This document shows positions 18,395-26,990 of a DNA stretch of 64,000 bases, in pieces; position 1 is the first letter of the stretch, and every line of letters starts with the position of its first letter. The position numbers and the translations under genes are program-made. The DNA comes from Psychromonas sp. SA13A. Its GTDB lineage: Bacteria; Pseudomonadota; Gammaproteobacteria; Enterobacterales; Psychromonadaceae. The notes beneath the pieces are model-generated. The model was not told where the DNA came from, did no database searches, and saw only the letters and a list, made by a program, of their open reading frames with translations. The stretch lies in contig NZ_WTKU01000003.1 of assembly GCF_011378715.1 (NCBI RefSeq), positions 124,001 to 188,000 of the forward strand, read 5' to 3'.

Positions 18395-19855
18395 ATGACA
18401 AAAATTGAATTAGCAGAAATCCGTACCATGATCCCAGAAATGCGCCGTGTAAAACAGATCCACTTTGTGGGGATAGGTGGCGCTGGTATGGGGGGGATTG
18501 CTGAAGTATTAGCCTATGAAGGCTATAAAATCACTGGTTCTGATATTGCTGAAAATACCGTCGTTAAACGTCTGCGTACCATTGGGGCAGAAATCTTTAT
18601 TGGTCATGCACAAGAGAATATCTATGGTGCCTCAGTGGTGGTTGTATCAACAGCCATTAATAAAGAAAACCCTGAGTTATTGGCCGCGCAGCAAGCGCGT
18701 ATTCCCGTGGTTCGTCGTGCTGAAATGTTAGCCGAGTTAATGCGTTATCGCCATGGTGTTGCTGTGGCGGGTACGCATGGAAAAACCACCACAACTAGTT
18801 TGATTGCGAGTATTTATCGTGAAGCAGATTTAGATCCTACTTTTGTGATTGGTGGTTTGCTAAATAGTGCTGGTACTAATGCTAAATTAGGGCAAAGCCG
18901 TTATTTAATTGCCGAAGCAGATGAAAGTGATGCTTCATTCTTGCATCTACAACCCATGGTGTCAGTAGTGACCAACATTGAAGCTGATCACATGGATACC
19001 TATCAAGGTGACTTTGAAGTTTTAAAAGATACTTTTGTGCAATTTATTCAAAACTTACCTTTTTACGGTACTGCGGTTGTTTGTTTAGATGACCAAGTGG
19101 TTGAGAGTTTGATCCCGCGTTTTGCTCGTCAATGTGTGACCTATGGTTTTCATGAGCAAGCCGATGTGCGTATTTCTAACTTTCAACAAACGGTTAGCAG
19201 AAGTGAATTTTTAGTACACCGTAATAATCGCCCTGATTTAACGATCCAGTTAAATTTACCGGGTAAACATAACGCATTGAATGCTGCTGCGGCAATTGCT
19301 GTAGCGATGGAAGATGATATTGAAGATGCGGCTATTTTAGCTGCATTACAAAGTTTTGAAGGCATTGGTCGTCGCTTTGAACAATATGGTGAATTCGAAA
19401 CCGGTCGTGGTAAAGCGATGTTAGCAGATGATTATGGCCATCACCCAACGGAAGTACAAGCAACCATTAACGCAGCACGAGCAGGTTGGCCCGAAAAGCG
19501 CCTTGTGATGGCGTATCAGCCGCATCGTTATACACGTACTCGTGATTTATACGAAGATTTCGCGCACGTTTTATCGCAGGTTGACCAACTATTATTATTA
19601 GATGTTTATTCCGCAGGGGAAACGCCAATCGCAGGTGCAGATAGCCGTTCGCTATGTCGCACGATTCGTCAACAAAGTGGTAAAGAGCCTATTTTTGTTG
19701 CCTCACCTGAAGCTTTGCCGGGTGCATTAGCAAAAGTGATTCAAGAAGGTGATCTAGTCCTTACTCAAGGTGCGGGCAATATTGGCGCAGTTGTTAAAAC
19801 CTTAGCTGAATTAAAATTAGATATTGAAAAAATGACACAAGTGAGCGCAAGTTAA
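18395..19855 (+). CDS. murC: MurC, UDP-MurNAc:L-alanine ligase
   Basis: A 486-residue Mur ligase with the N-terminal nucleotide-binding loop [13 protein letters not shown] (about 25-37), the ATP motif GTHGKTT at 126-132 and the [10 protein letters not shown] motif. It adds the first amino acid, L-Ala, to UDP-MurNAc. Its stop shares a base with the ddlB ATG. Confidence 0.98.
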   Translation: MTKIELAEIRTMIPEMRRVKQIHFVGIGGAGMGGIAEVLAYEGYKITGSDIAENTVVKRLRTIGAEIFIGHAQENIYGASVVVVSTAINKENPELLAAQQARIPVVRRAEMLAELMRYRHGVAVAGTHGKTTTTSLIASIYREADLDPTFVIGGLLNSAGTNAKLGQSRYLIAEADESDASFLHLQPMVSVVTNIEADHMDTYQGDFEVLKDTFVQFIQNLPFYGTAVVCLDDQVVESLIPRFARQCVTYGFHEQADVRISNFQQTVSRSEFLVHRNNRPDLTIQLNLPGKHNALNAAAAIAVAMEDDIEDAAILAALQSFEGIGRRFEQYGEFETGRGKAMLADDYGHHPTEVQATINAARAGWPEKRLVMAYQPHRYTRTRDLYEDFAHVLSQVDQLLLLDVYSAGETPIAGADSRSLCRTIRQQSGKEPIFVASPEALPGALAKVIQEGDLVLTQGAGNIGAVVKTLAELKLDIEKMTQVSAS

Positions 19856-20775
19856 TGGCGATAGATTTTGGAAAAGTAGCTGTTCTGTTTGGTGGTAATA
19901 GTGCAGAACGAGAAGTCTCTTTAATGTCAGGCAATGCCGTTTTAAATGCGTTAATTCGTCAAGGTGTTGATGCGCATGCCGTGGATCCTAAAATTGATGA
20001 TATTTCACAAATTAAAGCGTTAGGTTTTGAGCGAGCTTTTATTGTATTGCATGGTCGTGGTGGCGAAGATGGCACTATTCAAGGCTTTTTAAATACATTG
20101 AATATTCCCTTTACGGGCAGTGATGTATCGAGTTCTGCAATTGGTATGGATAAAGCCAAAACTAAGCAAATTTGGCAAAGTTGTCAGTTGCCTACTGCAA
20201 GCTATCAAATTATTATCAAAGAAAACTTTGAACCATCAACCGCTACCGATATACTAGCTTCCTTATCGGGTGCTGTAATGGTTAAACCGGTACACGAAGG
20301 CTCAAGTATTGGTATGGCTAAAGCAGAAAATGCAGAACAATTAGTGGCTGCTTTAGAAGAAGCCTTTAAGTTTGATAATAAAGTATTACTTGAATCTTGG
20401 ATAACCGGTGATGAATTTACTGTTTCAATGCTAAATGGTCGCGCATTACCGGCTATTAGTATGAAAACAACTAATCAGTTTTATGATTACCAAGCAAAAT
20501 ATCAATCCACAGAAACACAATACTTGTGTCCCTGTGGGCTGTCAGATAATGAACTAATCGAGTTAAACTATTTAGCTGAAGAAGCTTTTAAAACTATTGG
20601 TTGTAGCGGTTGGGGACGTGTTGACTTTATGCGTGATGAAAACAAAAACTGGTTCCTATTAGAAGTGAACACCGTGCCGGGAATGACTGAAACCAGTTTA
20701 GTACCAAAAGCAGCGAAGCAAGCTGGTATTAGCTTTGATCAATTAGTGTTATCTATTTTAGAGCAAACTTTATAA
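19855..20775 (+). CDS. ddlB: D-alanine:D-alanine ligase DdlB
   Basis: A 306-residue ATP-grasp ligase. VLFGGNSAEREVSLMSG at the N-terminus, KPVHEGSSIGM (about 142-152) and the C-terminal FLLEVNTVPGMTETSLVP are the expected signatures. It makes the D-Ala-D-Ala dipeptide used by MurF. It overlaps murC by one base and precedes ftsQ, the usual dcw position for ddlB. Confidence 0.97.
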   Translation: MAIDFGKVAVLFGGNSAEREVSLMSGNAVLNALIRQGVDAHAVDPKIDDISQIKALGFERAFIVLHGRGGEDGTIQGFLNTLNIPFTGSDVSSSAIGMDKAKTKQIWQSCQLPTASYQIIIKENFEPSTATDILASLSGAVMVKPVHEGSSIGMAKAENAEQLVAALEEAFKFDNKVLLESWITGDEFTVSMLNGRALPAISMKTTNQFYDYQAKYQSTETQYLCPCGLSDNELIELNYLAEEAFKTIGCSGWGRVDFMRDENKNWFLLEVNTVPGMTETSLVPKAAKQAGISFDQLVLSILEQTL

Positions 20776-20778
20776 TCT

Positions 20779-21522
20779 ATGTGGCATAAGTTAAAACAGG
20801 TCAAAATAAGCAAATGGATTGGTTTCTTTGTTTTTGTACTATTAATGTATGCCTTACAGGATAGCTTTTTTAAATTAAAATTTTGGTTAACGGACCACCA
20901 ATCATCACCATTAACGGCATTAGTGCTCACGGGTGACCGCGAGCATATTACTGAAGATGTGGTGAGAGAGGTGCTAGCAGACCAAGAAGATAGGTTAAAT
21001 TTCTTTACTTTAGAAATAGCTGAGATACAAAAACAATTAGAGCAAAAGCCCTGGGTTTATTCTGCATCGATTCGAAAAAATTGGCCCGATACATTAAAGA
21101 TTCATATTGTTGAGCAATCGATTGTTGCTTCATGGAATCAGAAGTCATTATTAAATCGGTTTGGCGAAATTATCGATGTGTTACCTGAGCAGGACAATAA
21201 TTATATTGCGCTGTCAGGTGATGATAAACATTCTGAACAAGTGCTGAATACATATTTACAATTAAATCAGTTATTGTTGCCGAGTCATTACAGAATTGCT
21301 GCTTTACATAGTGACCAACGTAATGCCAGTGAATTAGTGTTAAGAAATGGCATTAGTTTGAAGTTAGGTAAAGAACAAAAATTAGAACGTATACAACTAT
21401 TTTTAAATGCATTTCCAAGAATTGCACAAAAATATGAAATCAGCTCCATCGATTATGTTGATCTTCGTTATGATACTGGGTTGGCAATTGGATGGAAGAA
21501 AACAGAAAATAATAAAACCTAA
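20779..21522 (+). CDS. ftsQ: FtsQ, divisome POTRA-domain protein
   Basis: A 247-residue bitopic protein with a membrane helix at about 13-30, followed by a POTRA-like domain (LVLTGDREHITEDVVREVL...) and the FtsQ domain (KPWVYSASIRKNWPDTLKIHIVEQ, then FGEIIDVLP). FtsQ recruits FtsL and FtsB to the septum. It lies between ddlB and ftsA, as expected. Confidence 0.95.
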   Translation: MWHKLKQVKISKWIGFFVFVLLMYALQDSFFKLKFWLTDHQSSPLTALVLTGDREHITEDVVREVLADQEDRLNFFTLEIAEIQKQLEQKPWVYSASIRKNWPDTLKIHIVEQSIVASWNQKSLLNRFGEIIDVLPEQDNNYIALSGDDKHSEQVLNTYLQLNQLLLPSHYRIAALHSDQRNASELVLRNGISLKLGKEQKLERIQLFLNAFPRIAQKYEISSIDYVDLRYDTGLAIGWKKTENNKT

Positions 21523-21590
21523 TATAATAATTTTATGCTCATGTTGAGTTAATTCTTCTCTCTTAAAATAGAGAAAATGGTGATAGACGA

Positions 21591-22835
21591 ATGGAAAGTA
21601 ATTACACAGTTGGTTTAGACATTGGTAGTAATAAAGTGGTTGTCTTAATCGGTGAGTTATTAGCAAATGATGTAATTAATATCGTTGGAGTGGGCAGTGC
21701 CCCGTCCAAGGGAGTTGATAAAGGCTCTGTAACGAACTTAGATGCAGTCGTTGAGTCGATCGCAAGTGCGTTAAAACAAGCAGAAGATATGGCTGACTGT
21801 CGAGTCTCGTCAGTTAACTTATCAGTTTCAGGTTCGCACATTGAATCAATGAATGAATCGGGTACTTGGGCGATTGATGCACACGAAGTGACTAACTATG
21901 ACGTTGAAAGTGTGATCCATAATGCGCGTTCAGTGAAAATTCGTGATGAACAGCGCTTATTACATGTCATTCCTCAGGAATACTCTATTGATTCCCAAGG
22001 GCACATTAATAATCCTATTGGATTGTCGGGTGTTAAGCTAAAAGCAAATGTACATTTAATTACTTGTCATAATGACCTAGTTAAAAATTTAGAAAAAGCA
22101 GTTGAACGTTGTGGTTTAGTGATTGACCAATTAACATTTTCAGGTGTTGCATCAAGTGAAGCTATTCTTAGTGAAGATGAAAAAGAGCTAGGTGTCTGTA
22201 TGATCGATATGGGGGGTGGTACAATGGACCTTTCTATCTATATCGCAGGTTCATTACAGCATAGTATGGTACTTGATTATGCGGGTAACTCAGTGACTAA
22301 CGACATTGCCATTGCATTTAGTGCTCCGCCAACGTCAGCTGAAGCAATAAAAGTTAAATATGGGTGTCTAAATAAACGCTTAGTACTAGATGAAGAGACC
22401 ATCGATTTACCAAGTGTCGGTGGCCGACCTGCACGTAGTTTGCAGCGTTCAATATTAGTAGATGTTATTGAGCCACGATATAGTGAGTTATTAACTTTAG
22501 TTAAGAATGAAATCTTTAAATTGAATGATAAATTTGCGCGTGAAGGTTTAAAGCAACAATTAGCGGCGGGTGTTGTCATAACAGGTGGTGCTGCTCAAAT
22601 TGAAGGTTTGGTTGAAGTTGCTGAAGAAGTATTTGGTAATATTCAAGTTCGAATTGGTAAACCGGAACATATTCAAGGGTTAGCTGATGATGTAAACTCA
22701 CCAGCTTACTCTACGGCAGTAGGTTTATTACGTTATAAAAATGACGAGTTTGCAGGTGAAGAGGATGCTGAGCCTGAAAATCGTTTTGCAAGTTTATTCA
22801 GTAAAATAAAAAACTGGATAAAAAAAGAATATTAG
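21591..22835 (+). CDS. ftsA: FtsA, actin-like membrane tether of FtsZ
   Basis: A 414-residue actin-fold ATPase with the phosphate-1 loop VGLDIGSNKVV (about 7-17), MIDMGGGTMDLSIY (phosphate 2) and VVITGGAAQIEG (adenosine loop). The C-terminal amphipathic helix FASLFSKIKNWIKKEY is the membrane-targeting sequence. FtsA anchors FtsZ filaments to the inner membrane and starts divisome assembly. Confidence 0.98.
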   Translation: MESNYTVGLDIGSNKVVVLIGELLANDVINIVGVGSAPSKGVDKGSVTNLDAVVESIASALKQAEDMADCRVSSVNLSVSGSHIESMNESGTWAIDAHEVTNYDVESVIHNARSVKIRDEQRLLHVIPQEYSIDSQGHINNPIGLSGVKLKANVHLITCHNDLVKNLEKAVERCGLVIDQLTFSGVASSEAILSEDEKELGVCMIDMGGGTMDLSIYIAGSLQHSMVLDYAGNSVTNDIAIAFSAPPTSAEAIKVKYGCLNKRLVLDEETIDLPSVGGRPARSLQRSILVDVIEPRYSELLTLVKNEIFKLNDKFAREGLKQQLAAGVVITGGAAQIEGLVEVAEEVFGNIQVRIGKPEHIQGLADDVNSPAYSTAVGLLRYKNDEFAGEEDAEPENRFASLFSKIKNWIKKEY

Positions 22836-22905
22836 TTATCAAGTTACATGGATTGGGTGGTAACAGACGATGTCACAAGAAAATAATAGAGTGGAAGAGA
22901 GTCAA

Positions 22906-24105
22906 ATGTTTGAAATAATCGATGATGAAGACCATTCAGCACAAGCCATAATTAAAGTTATTGGCATTGGTGGTGGTGGTGGTAACGCGATCAATTATAT
23001 GATCGAAAAAGGCCTAACTGGCGCTGAATTTATTGCTATGAATACGGATGCGCAAGCATTACGTTCATCAAAAGCAGATATTCGCTTACAATTAGGAGCT
23101 AATATCACTAATGGTTTAGGTGCCGGTGCAAACCCTGAAATTGGTTATAAATCAGCACTTGAAGATAAAGAGCGTATTCGAGAGATCGTCACTGGTGCCG
23201 ATGTTGTATTTATTGCTGCTGGTATGGGTGGTGGAACAGGTACCGGTGCTTGTCCAGTTGTTGCTGAAATCGCTAAAGAAGAAGGTGCATTAACCATTGG
23301 TGTGGTTTCAAAACCTTCTTTGTTTGAAGGCCGTAAGCGAATGAATTACGCAACGCAGGGGATTGCTCGTTTATCTGAAAATATTGACTCTTTGTTGATT
23401 ATTCCAAATGATAAACTACAAAAATCTTTACCACGTGGTATCTCTTTCTTAGATGCGTTACGTGCTGCGAATGGCGTACTTTATGATGCGGTTTCTGGTT
23501 TTTCTTCAATCATTAATAATGAAGAAAGTACTATCAATATCGATTTCGCGGATGTACGCACTGTAATGACAGAAGCGGGTACTACTGCGGTAATGGGAAT
23601 CGGTGTATCTTCTGGTGAAAACCGTGCTGAAGAAGCCGTTGAAGAAGCTATTTCATGTCCATTATTAGAAGATGTCGATCTATCAGATGCACGCGGTGTC
23701 CTTGTTCATATCGTTGCTGGTATCGATTTCAGTTGGGATGAATACCACACTGTGGGTGATGCGTTAAAACAATTCGCTTCCGATGACTCTCAAAATATCA
23801 TTGGTGTAACTGTTGATCCAACCTTAGAGACGGGTGAATTACACGTTACAGTAATTGTGACGGGTATTGGTGAGCGTAAATCTGAATTAAATGTAGTTAA
23901 AAACCCTACGCTTAATACTCAGAAAACACCAGAAAGTGTTGAAAAAGCACCTGAAGTTGAAGTTGCAAAAAGCAATGTTGAAGCTGAAGATGCTAGTCAA
24001 GCGGAGCCTGAAATAGTAGAGCCAATTGCTGAAGTTAAAGATAAAACTAGCACCGAAAGTTACTTGGATATTCCTGCTTTTTTAAGACGTCAAGCAGATA
24101 ACTAA
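22906..24105 (+). CDS. ftsZ: FtsZ, tubulin-like cell division GTPase
   Basis: The tubulin signature GGGTGTG is in AAGMGGGTGTGACPVVAE, with the N-terminal nucleotide loop GIGGGGGNA and the C-terminal LDIPAFLRRQAD peptide that binds FtsA and ZipA/ZapD. A variable linker separates core and peptide. The ATG at 22906 is preferred: it gives the conserved MFEI N-terminus and has GGAAGAGA 5 bases upstream. The in-frame ATG at 22870 would add 12 residues. From 22906 the protein is 399 residues. Confidence 0.97.
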   Translation: MFEIIDDEDHSAQAIIKVIGIGGGGGNAINYMIEKGLTGAEFIAMNTDAQALRSSKADIRLQLGANITNGLGAGANPEIGYKSALEDKERIREIVTGADVVFIAAGMGGGTGTGACPVVAEIAKEEGALTIGVVSKPSLFEGRKRMNYATQGIARLSENIDSLLIIPNDKLQKSLPRGISFLDALRAANGVLYDAVSGFSSIINNEESTINIDFADVRTVMTEAGTTAVMGIGVSSGENRAEEAVEEAISCPLLEDVDLSDARGVLVHIVAGIDFSWDEYHTVGDALKQFASDDSQNIIGVTVDPTLETGELHVTVIVTGIGERKSELNVVKNPTLNTQKTPESVEKAPEVEVAKSNVEAEDASQAEPEIVEPIAEVKDKTSTESYLDIPAFLRRQADN

Positions 24106-24120
24106 ATTAAAGCCAAAGAT

Positions 24121-24154
24121 ATAACAGTTTGTGATATTGATCTCAAACTGTTAT
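24121..24154 (+). repeat. 11-bp inverted repeat between ftsZ and lpxC
   Basis: ATAACAGTTTG (24121-24131) pairs perfectly with 24144-24154 across a 12-base loop. There is no T-run after it, so it is not a canonical terminator. It could be an attenuating or RNA-stabilising hairpin downstream of ftsZ. Confidence 0.55.
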
Positions 24155-24191
24155 CATTCGTCGCAGATATCATCGTAGTGGAGGTCATTTT

Positions 24192-25121
24192 ATGATTAAG
24201 CAAAGAACATTAAAACAAAGTGTTAAATCAACGGGTGTTGGTTTACATTCAGGGAACAAGGTAACAATAGAGTTGCACCCTGCACCTGTTAACACGGGTA
24301 TTGTTTATCGTCGTATTGACCTTGACCCGGTGGTTAGCTTTAAAGCACATGCACAAGCAGTGCAAGAAACGCTTTTATGTACTTGTTTAGTAAATGATCA
24401 AGGACAGAAAATTTCTACTGTTGAGCATTTATCTGCTGCATTGGCTGGTTTAGGTATTGATAATATTATTATCGATGTTGACGCACCAGAGATTCCAATC
24501 ATGGATGGTAGTGCGAGTCCTTTTATTTTCTTGCTTCAATCTGCTGGTATCGAAGAGCAAAATGCAGCTAAAAAATTCATCCGTATTAAAAAAACAGTAC
24601 GTGTAGAAGATGAAAAAGAAGGTAAGTGGGCTGAATTGCATCCTTCTGATAATGGATTCAGTTTAGATTTTAAAATTCATTTTGATCATCCTGTATTTGA
24701 AGGTCAAAACCAACATGTTGAAATGCAGTTTTCAGGTGACTTATTTGTTAAAGAAATCAGTCGCGCACGTACTTTTGGTTTTATGAAAAGCGTTGAGTAT
24801 CTACAATCTAATAATCTAGCATTAGGTGCAAGTTTAGATAATGCGATTGGTTTAGATGAGTTCCGTGTATTAAACCCTGAAGGTTTACGTTACGAAGATG
24901 AATTTGTTAAACATAAAGTATTAGATGCTATCGGTGATTTATATTTATCTGGTTATAGCATTCTTGGTCATTTAAAAGCCTTTAAAACTGGTCATGCCTT
25001 AAACAACAAGCTTTTGTGTGCGTTGCTTGCTGATCAAGAAGCATTTGAAATGGTGACCTTTGAAGAACCTGTTAGTGAATCACCAATACAATACATCGAA
25101 CCTGTTTTTGTTACTGCTTAA
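24192..25121 (+). CDS. lpxC: LpxC, UDP-3-O-acyl-GlcNAc deacetylase
   Basis: A 309-residue zinc deacetylase, standard length. It begins [21 protein letters not shown]. The zinc and catalytic motifs are [17 protein letters not shown] (His near residue 79) and [14 protein letters not shown] (His and Asp near 238-242), followed by [14 protein letters not shown] (His near 265). It carries out the committed step of lipid A synthesis. A GTGGAGG site precedes the ATG. It ends the dcw transcription unit. Confidence 0.98.
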   Translation: MIKQRTLKQSVKSTGVGLHSGNKVTIELHPAPVNTGIVYRRIDLDPVVSFKAHAQAVQETLLCTCLVNDQGQKISTVEHLSAALAGLGIDNIIIDVDAPEIPIMDGSASPFIFLLQSAGIEEQNAAKKFIRIKKTVRVEDEKEGKWAELHPSDNGFSLDFKIHFDHPVFEGQNQHVEMQFSGDLFVKEISRARTFGFMKSVEYLQSNNLALGASLDNAIGLDEFRVLNPEGLRYEDEFVKHKVLDAIGDLYLSGYSILGHLKAFKTGHALNNKLLCALLADQEAFEMVTFEEPVSESPIQYIEPVFVTA

Positions 25122-25175
25122 AATACTTAATTAAGATTGAATAAGTGTTTAGTTAAGCAAAGATAGACTTCAATG

Positions 25176-25208
25176 AAAGCCACTTTATTTTTAAAGTGGT
25201 TTTTTTTT
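25176..25208 (+). terminator. Rho-independent terminator after lpxC
   Basis: An 8-bp stem CCACTTTA (25180-25187) with TAAAGTGG (25192-25199), a 4-base loop, is followed directly by a run of nine T. Confidence 0.85.
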
Positions 25209-25329
25209 GCATTTTTTAGAGCGGGGATAAATGTTCGTGCCCTTTAGAATCTGCAACACAGAATTGGTTTACTTTAAGCATAGAACTGAATAGAACTCGA
25301 ATTGAATAGTTTTGGTTAGTTAATCGCTA

Positions 25330-25803
25330 TTATTCACTTTTATTGGTTGAAAATTTAGCTAATGATTGTAGTGCTTTTTTTAATTTAGGATCGGCATTTT
25401 CAGCTAATGCTAAAAAAGAGTCTGCAATATCTTTACTCATTTTTTGGGCGCGTTTTTTTACTGGTTTGTTAGTTTTTAGTTGCGATGGGGTCACTTTTGC
25501 AAGGGCTGGGTTAACTTTGACCTTGATGCTAATCAAAGACGAATGATGGGTGCGCAATTCGCTGAGGAGATCACTTCGTATAAATTGTAAACGCTGAAGC
25601 CATAGTGAGGTCGGACTTTCTATAATCAAAGTCCCATTTTCAATATTTCCTATACGACATCCACTGATGTTGTGTTGTTTTAAAAGCCTTTGTAGTACCA
25701 TATCCAACTTAGTTATCAAGGATGTACTTTTCTGATAACTATTTTTTTCTAATAATAGTGCAATGGGTTTAGGTTGTTTCTTGTAAGATTTCATAGCAGC
25801 CAT
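25330..25803 (-). CDS. dciA: DciA-family (DUF721) helicase-loading protein
   Basis: The C-terminal region is low-complexity and charged; the N-terminal ~100 residues match the DUF721 pattern (LLKQHNISGCRIGNIENGTLIIESPTSLW, then LQFIRSDLLSEL). DUF721 proteins (DciA) interact with the replicative helicase and replace DnaC in bacteria without a phage-derived loader. The lpxC-dciA-(M23)-secA order is shared with Pseudomonas and Vibrio-like genomes, which supports the call. The start is uncertain: ATGs at 25803 and 25794 both give family-like N-termini (157 or 154 residues); 25863 would overlap the divergent M23 gene by 42 bases. Confidence 0.8.
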   Translation of the reverse strand: MAAMKSYKKQPKPIALLLEKNSYQKSTSLITKLDMVLQRLLKQHNISGCRIGNIENGTLIIESPTSLWLQRLQFIRSDLLSELRTHHSSLISIKVKVNPALAKVTPSQLKTNKPVKKRAQKMSKDIADSFLALAENADPKLKKALQSLAKFSTNKSE

Positions 25804-25821
25804 CAATAGTGAATTAAGTTT

Positions 25822-26949
25822 ATGAGTATAACGGTTATTTATAATAGGAAGGAGACTGAACATAGCTTTTCTATAACAAGATCGACATTTATTTTCGTGT
25901 GCATATTGATTGTCGCGATCTTGATGACGAGTGCTTGGCTGTTACAATCGCATTACCATCAACAATTAACCCAACATAAAATACAAGCTCTCAGTGAGCG
26001 AGACCTCATTAAGCAACAATATTTAGACACCTTACAATCTCAAACCAACCAACAAGTGCAAGCACTGGCTGTTAAAATAGGTCAATTACAGGCACAGAGT
26101 ATTCGCTTAAATAATTTAGGTGAACGTATTGTCGATAAATCAAATTTTCCCAAAGAGGAATTTGAGTTTGATATTAACCAATATATTGATCAAGGGCTTA
26201 TCCTTGATGCCGATAACCTAGATAAAAGTCTAGATCAAAGTTCAGACCAAAGTTTAGAGCAAAACCTAGACCAAAATGTAGAGTCTGACAACGAGCAAGT
26301 CGTGGAAGAGGCGATTGACCATGAGCCAATTGATAATATATCTGCAAATGCAGAGTCAGTAGATGAAGAAATTGAGCAGCCAGTGCCGTTAAATGTTGTT
26401 TCCAATGTAAAAGCATTAGACACTTCAGACCTAGCAAAACTTCATAAAAATGTATCACTCCTCGCATATCAGTACCAAAAGAATCAAAATTTACTGCAAC
26501 AACTTGAAATTACATTAACTAATCTCCATCTTACAGATGAGTTATTCATTTCTGGTCGCCCTGTTCCAATTCAAGGATCTTGGATATCTTCCCCCTTTGG
26601 GACTCGAACAGATCCATTTACGGGGCGTTTACGTCGTCACAAAGGCGTTGATATTGCTGGACATACAGGTATGCCGATTAATGCTACTGCGGCAGGGGTA
26701 GTAACAACATCAGAAGCACGCACTGGTTATGGTTATGTGGTAGAGATCAATCACGGTAGTGGTTTGAGAACACGCTATGCACATGCTTCATCGTTACTTG
26801 TAGCGGTCGGGGCTGTTGTTGAAAAAGGGCAACAAATTGCAGTGATGGGAACAACAGGCCGCTCAACAGGGCCACATGTGCACTATGAAGTCATCAAAGA
26901 TGGCACCCAAATAGACCCAGTTTATTATATACAAAGATTACCAAGCTAA
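25822..26949 (+). CDS. M23-family metallopeptidase, membrane-anchored with coiled coil
   Basis: The 375-residue protein has an N-terminal membrane anchor (about 20-41). A coiled-coil region and a repeat-rich acidic linker follow (133-156, six four-residue units of LDQS type). The M23/LytM domain is at about 255-370. Zinc-binding motifs are visible as [10 protein letters not shown] (His and Asp) and GPHVHYEV (HxH), so the catalytic site looks complete. Such proteins cut peptide crosslinks in peptidoglycan or act as amidase activators. Its place just before secA is common in marine gammaproteobacteria. The start is the ATG at 25822; no strong ribosome-binding site precedes it. Confidence 0.9.
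   Translation: MSITVIYNRKETEHSFSITRSTFIFVCILIVAILMTSAWLLQSHYHQQLTQHKIQALSERDLIKQQYLDTLQSQTNQQVQALAVKIGQLQAQSIRLNNLGERIVDKSNFPKEEFEFDINQYIDQGLILDADNLDKSLDQSSDQSLEQNLDQNVESDNEQVVEEAIDHEPIDNISANAESVDEEIEQPVPLNVVSNVKALDTSDLAKLHKNVSLLAYQYQKNQNLLQQLEITLTNLHLTDELFISGRPVPIQGSWISSPFGTRTDPFTGRLRRHKGVDIAGHTGMPINATAAGVVTTSEARTGYGYVVEINHGSGLRTRYAHASSLLVAVGAVVEKGQQIAVMGTTGRSTGPHVHYEVIKDGTQIDPVYYIQRLPS
26218..26289 (+). repeat. Six 12-bp in-frame tandem repeats in the M23 gene
   Basis: Units start at 26218, 26230, 26242, 26254, 26266 and 26278. They encode [20 protein letters not shown] and VESD in the linker between coiled coil and peptidase domain. Confidence 0.8.
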
Positions 26950-26990
26950 ATTACAACTTTTATCCGACTTTTTACAATGAGAAAAGCAAA

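Noticed and set aside
25122-26990. secM-like arrest peptide before secA
   Set aside because: No small secreted frame with a C-terminal arrest motif was found; the M23 peptidase fills this position.
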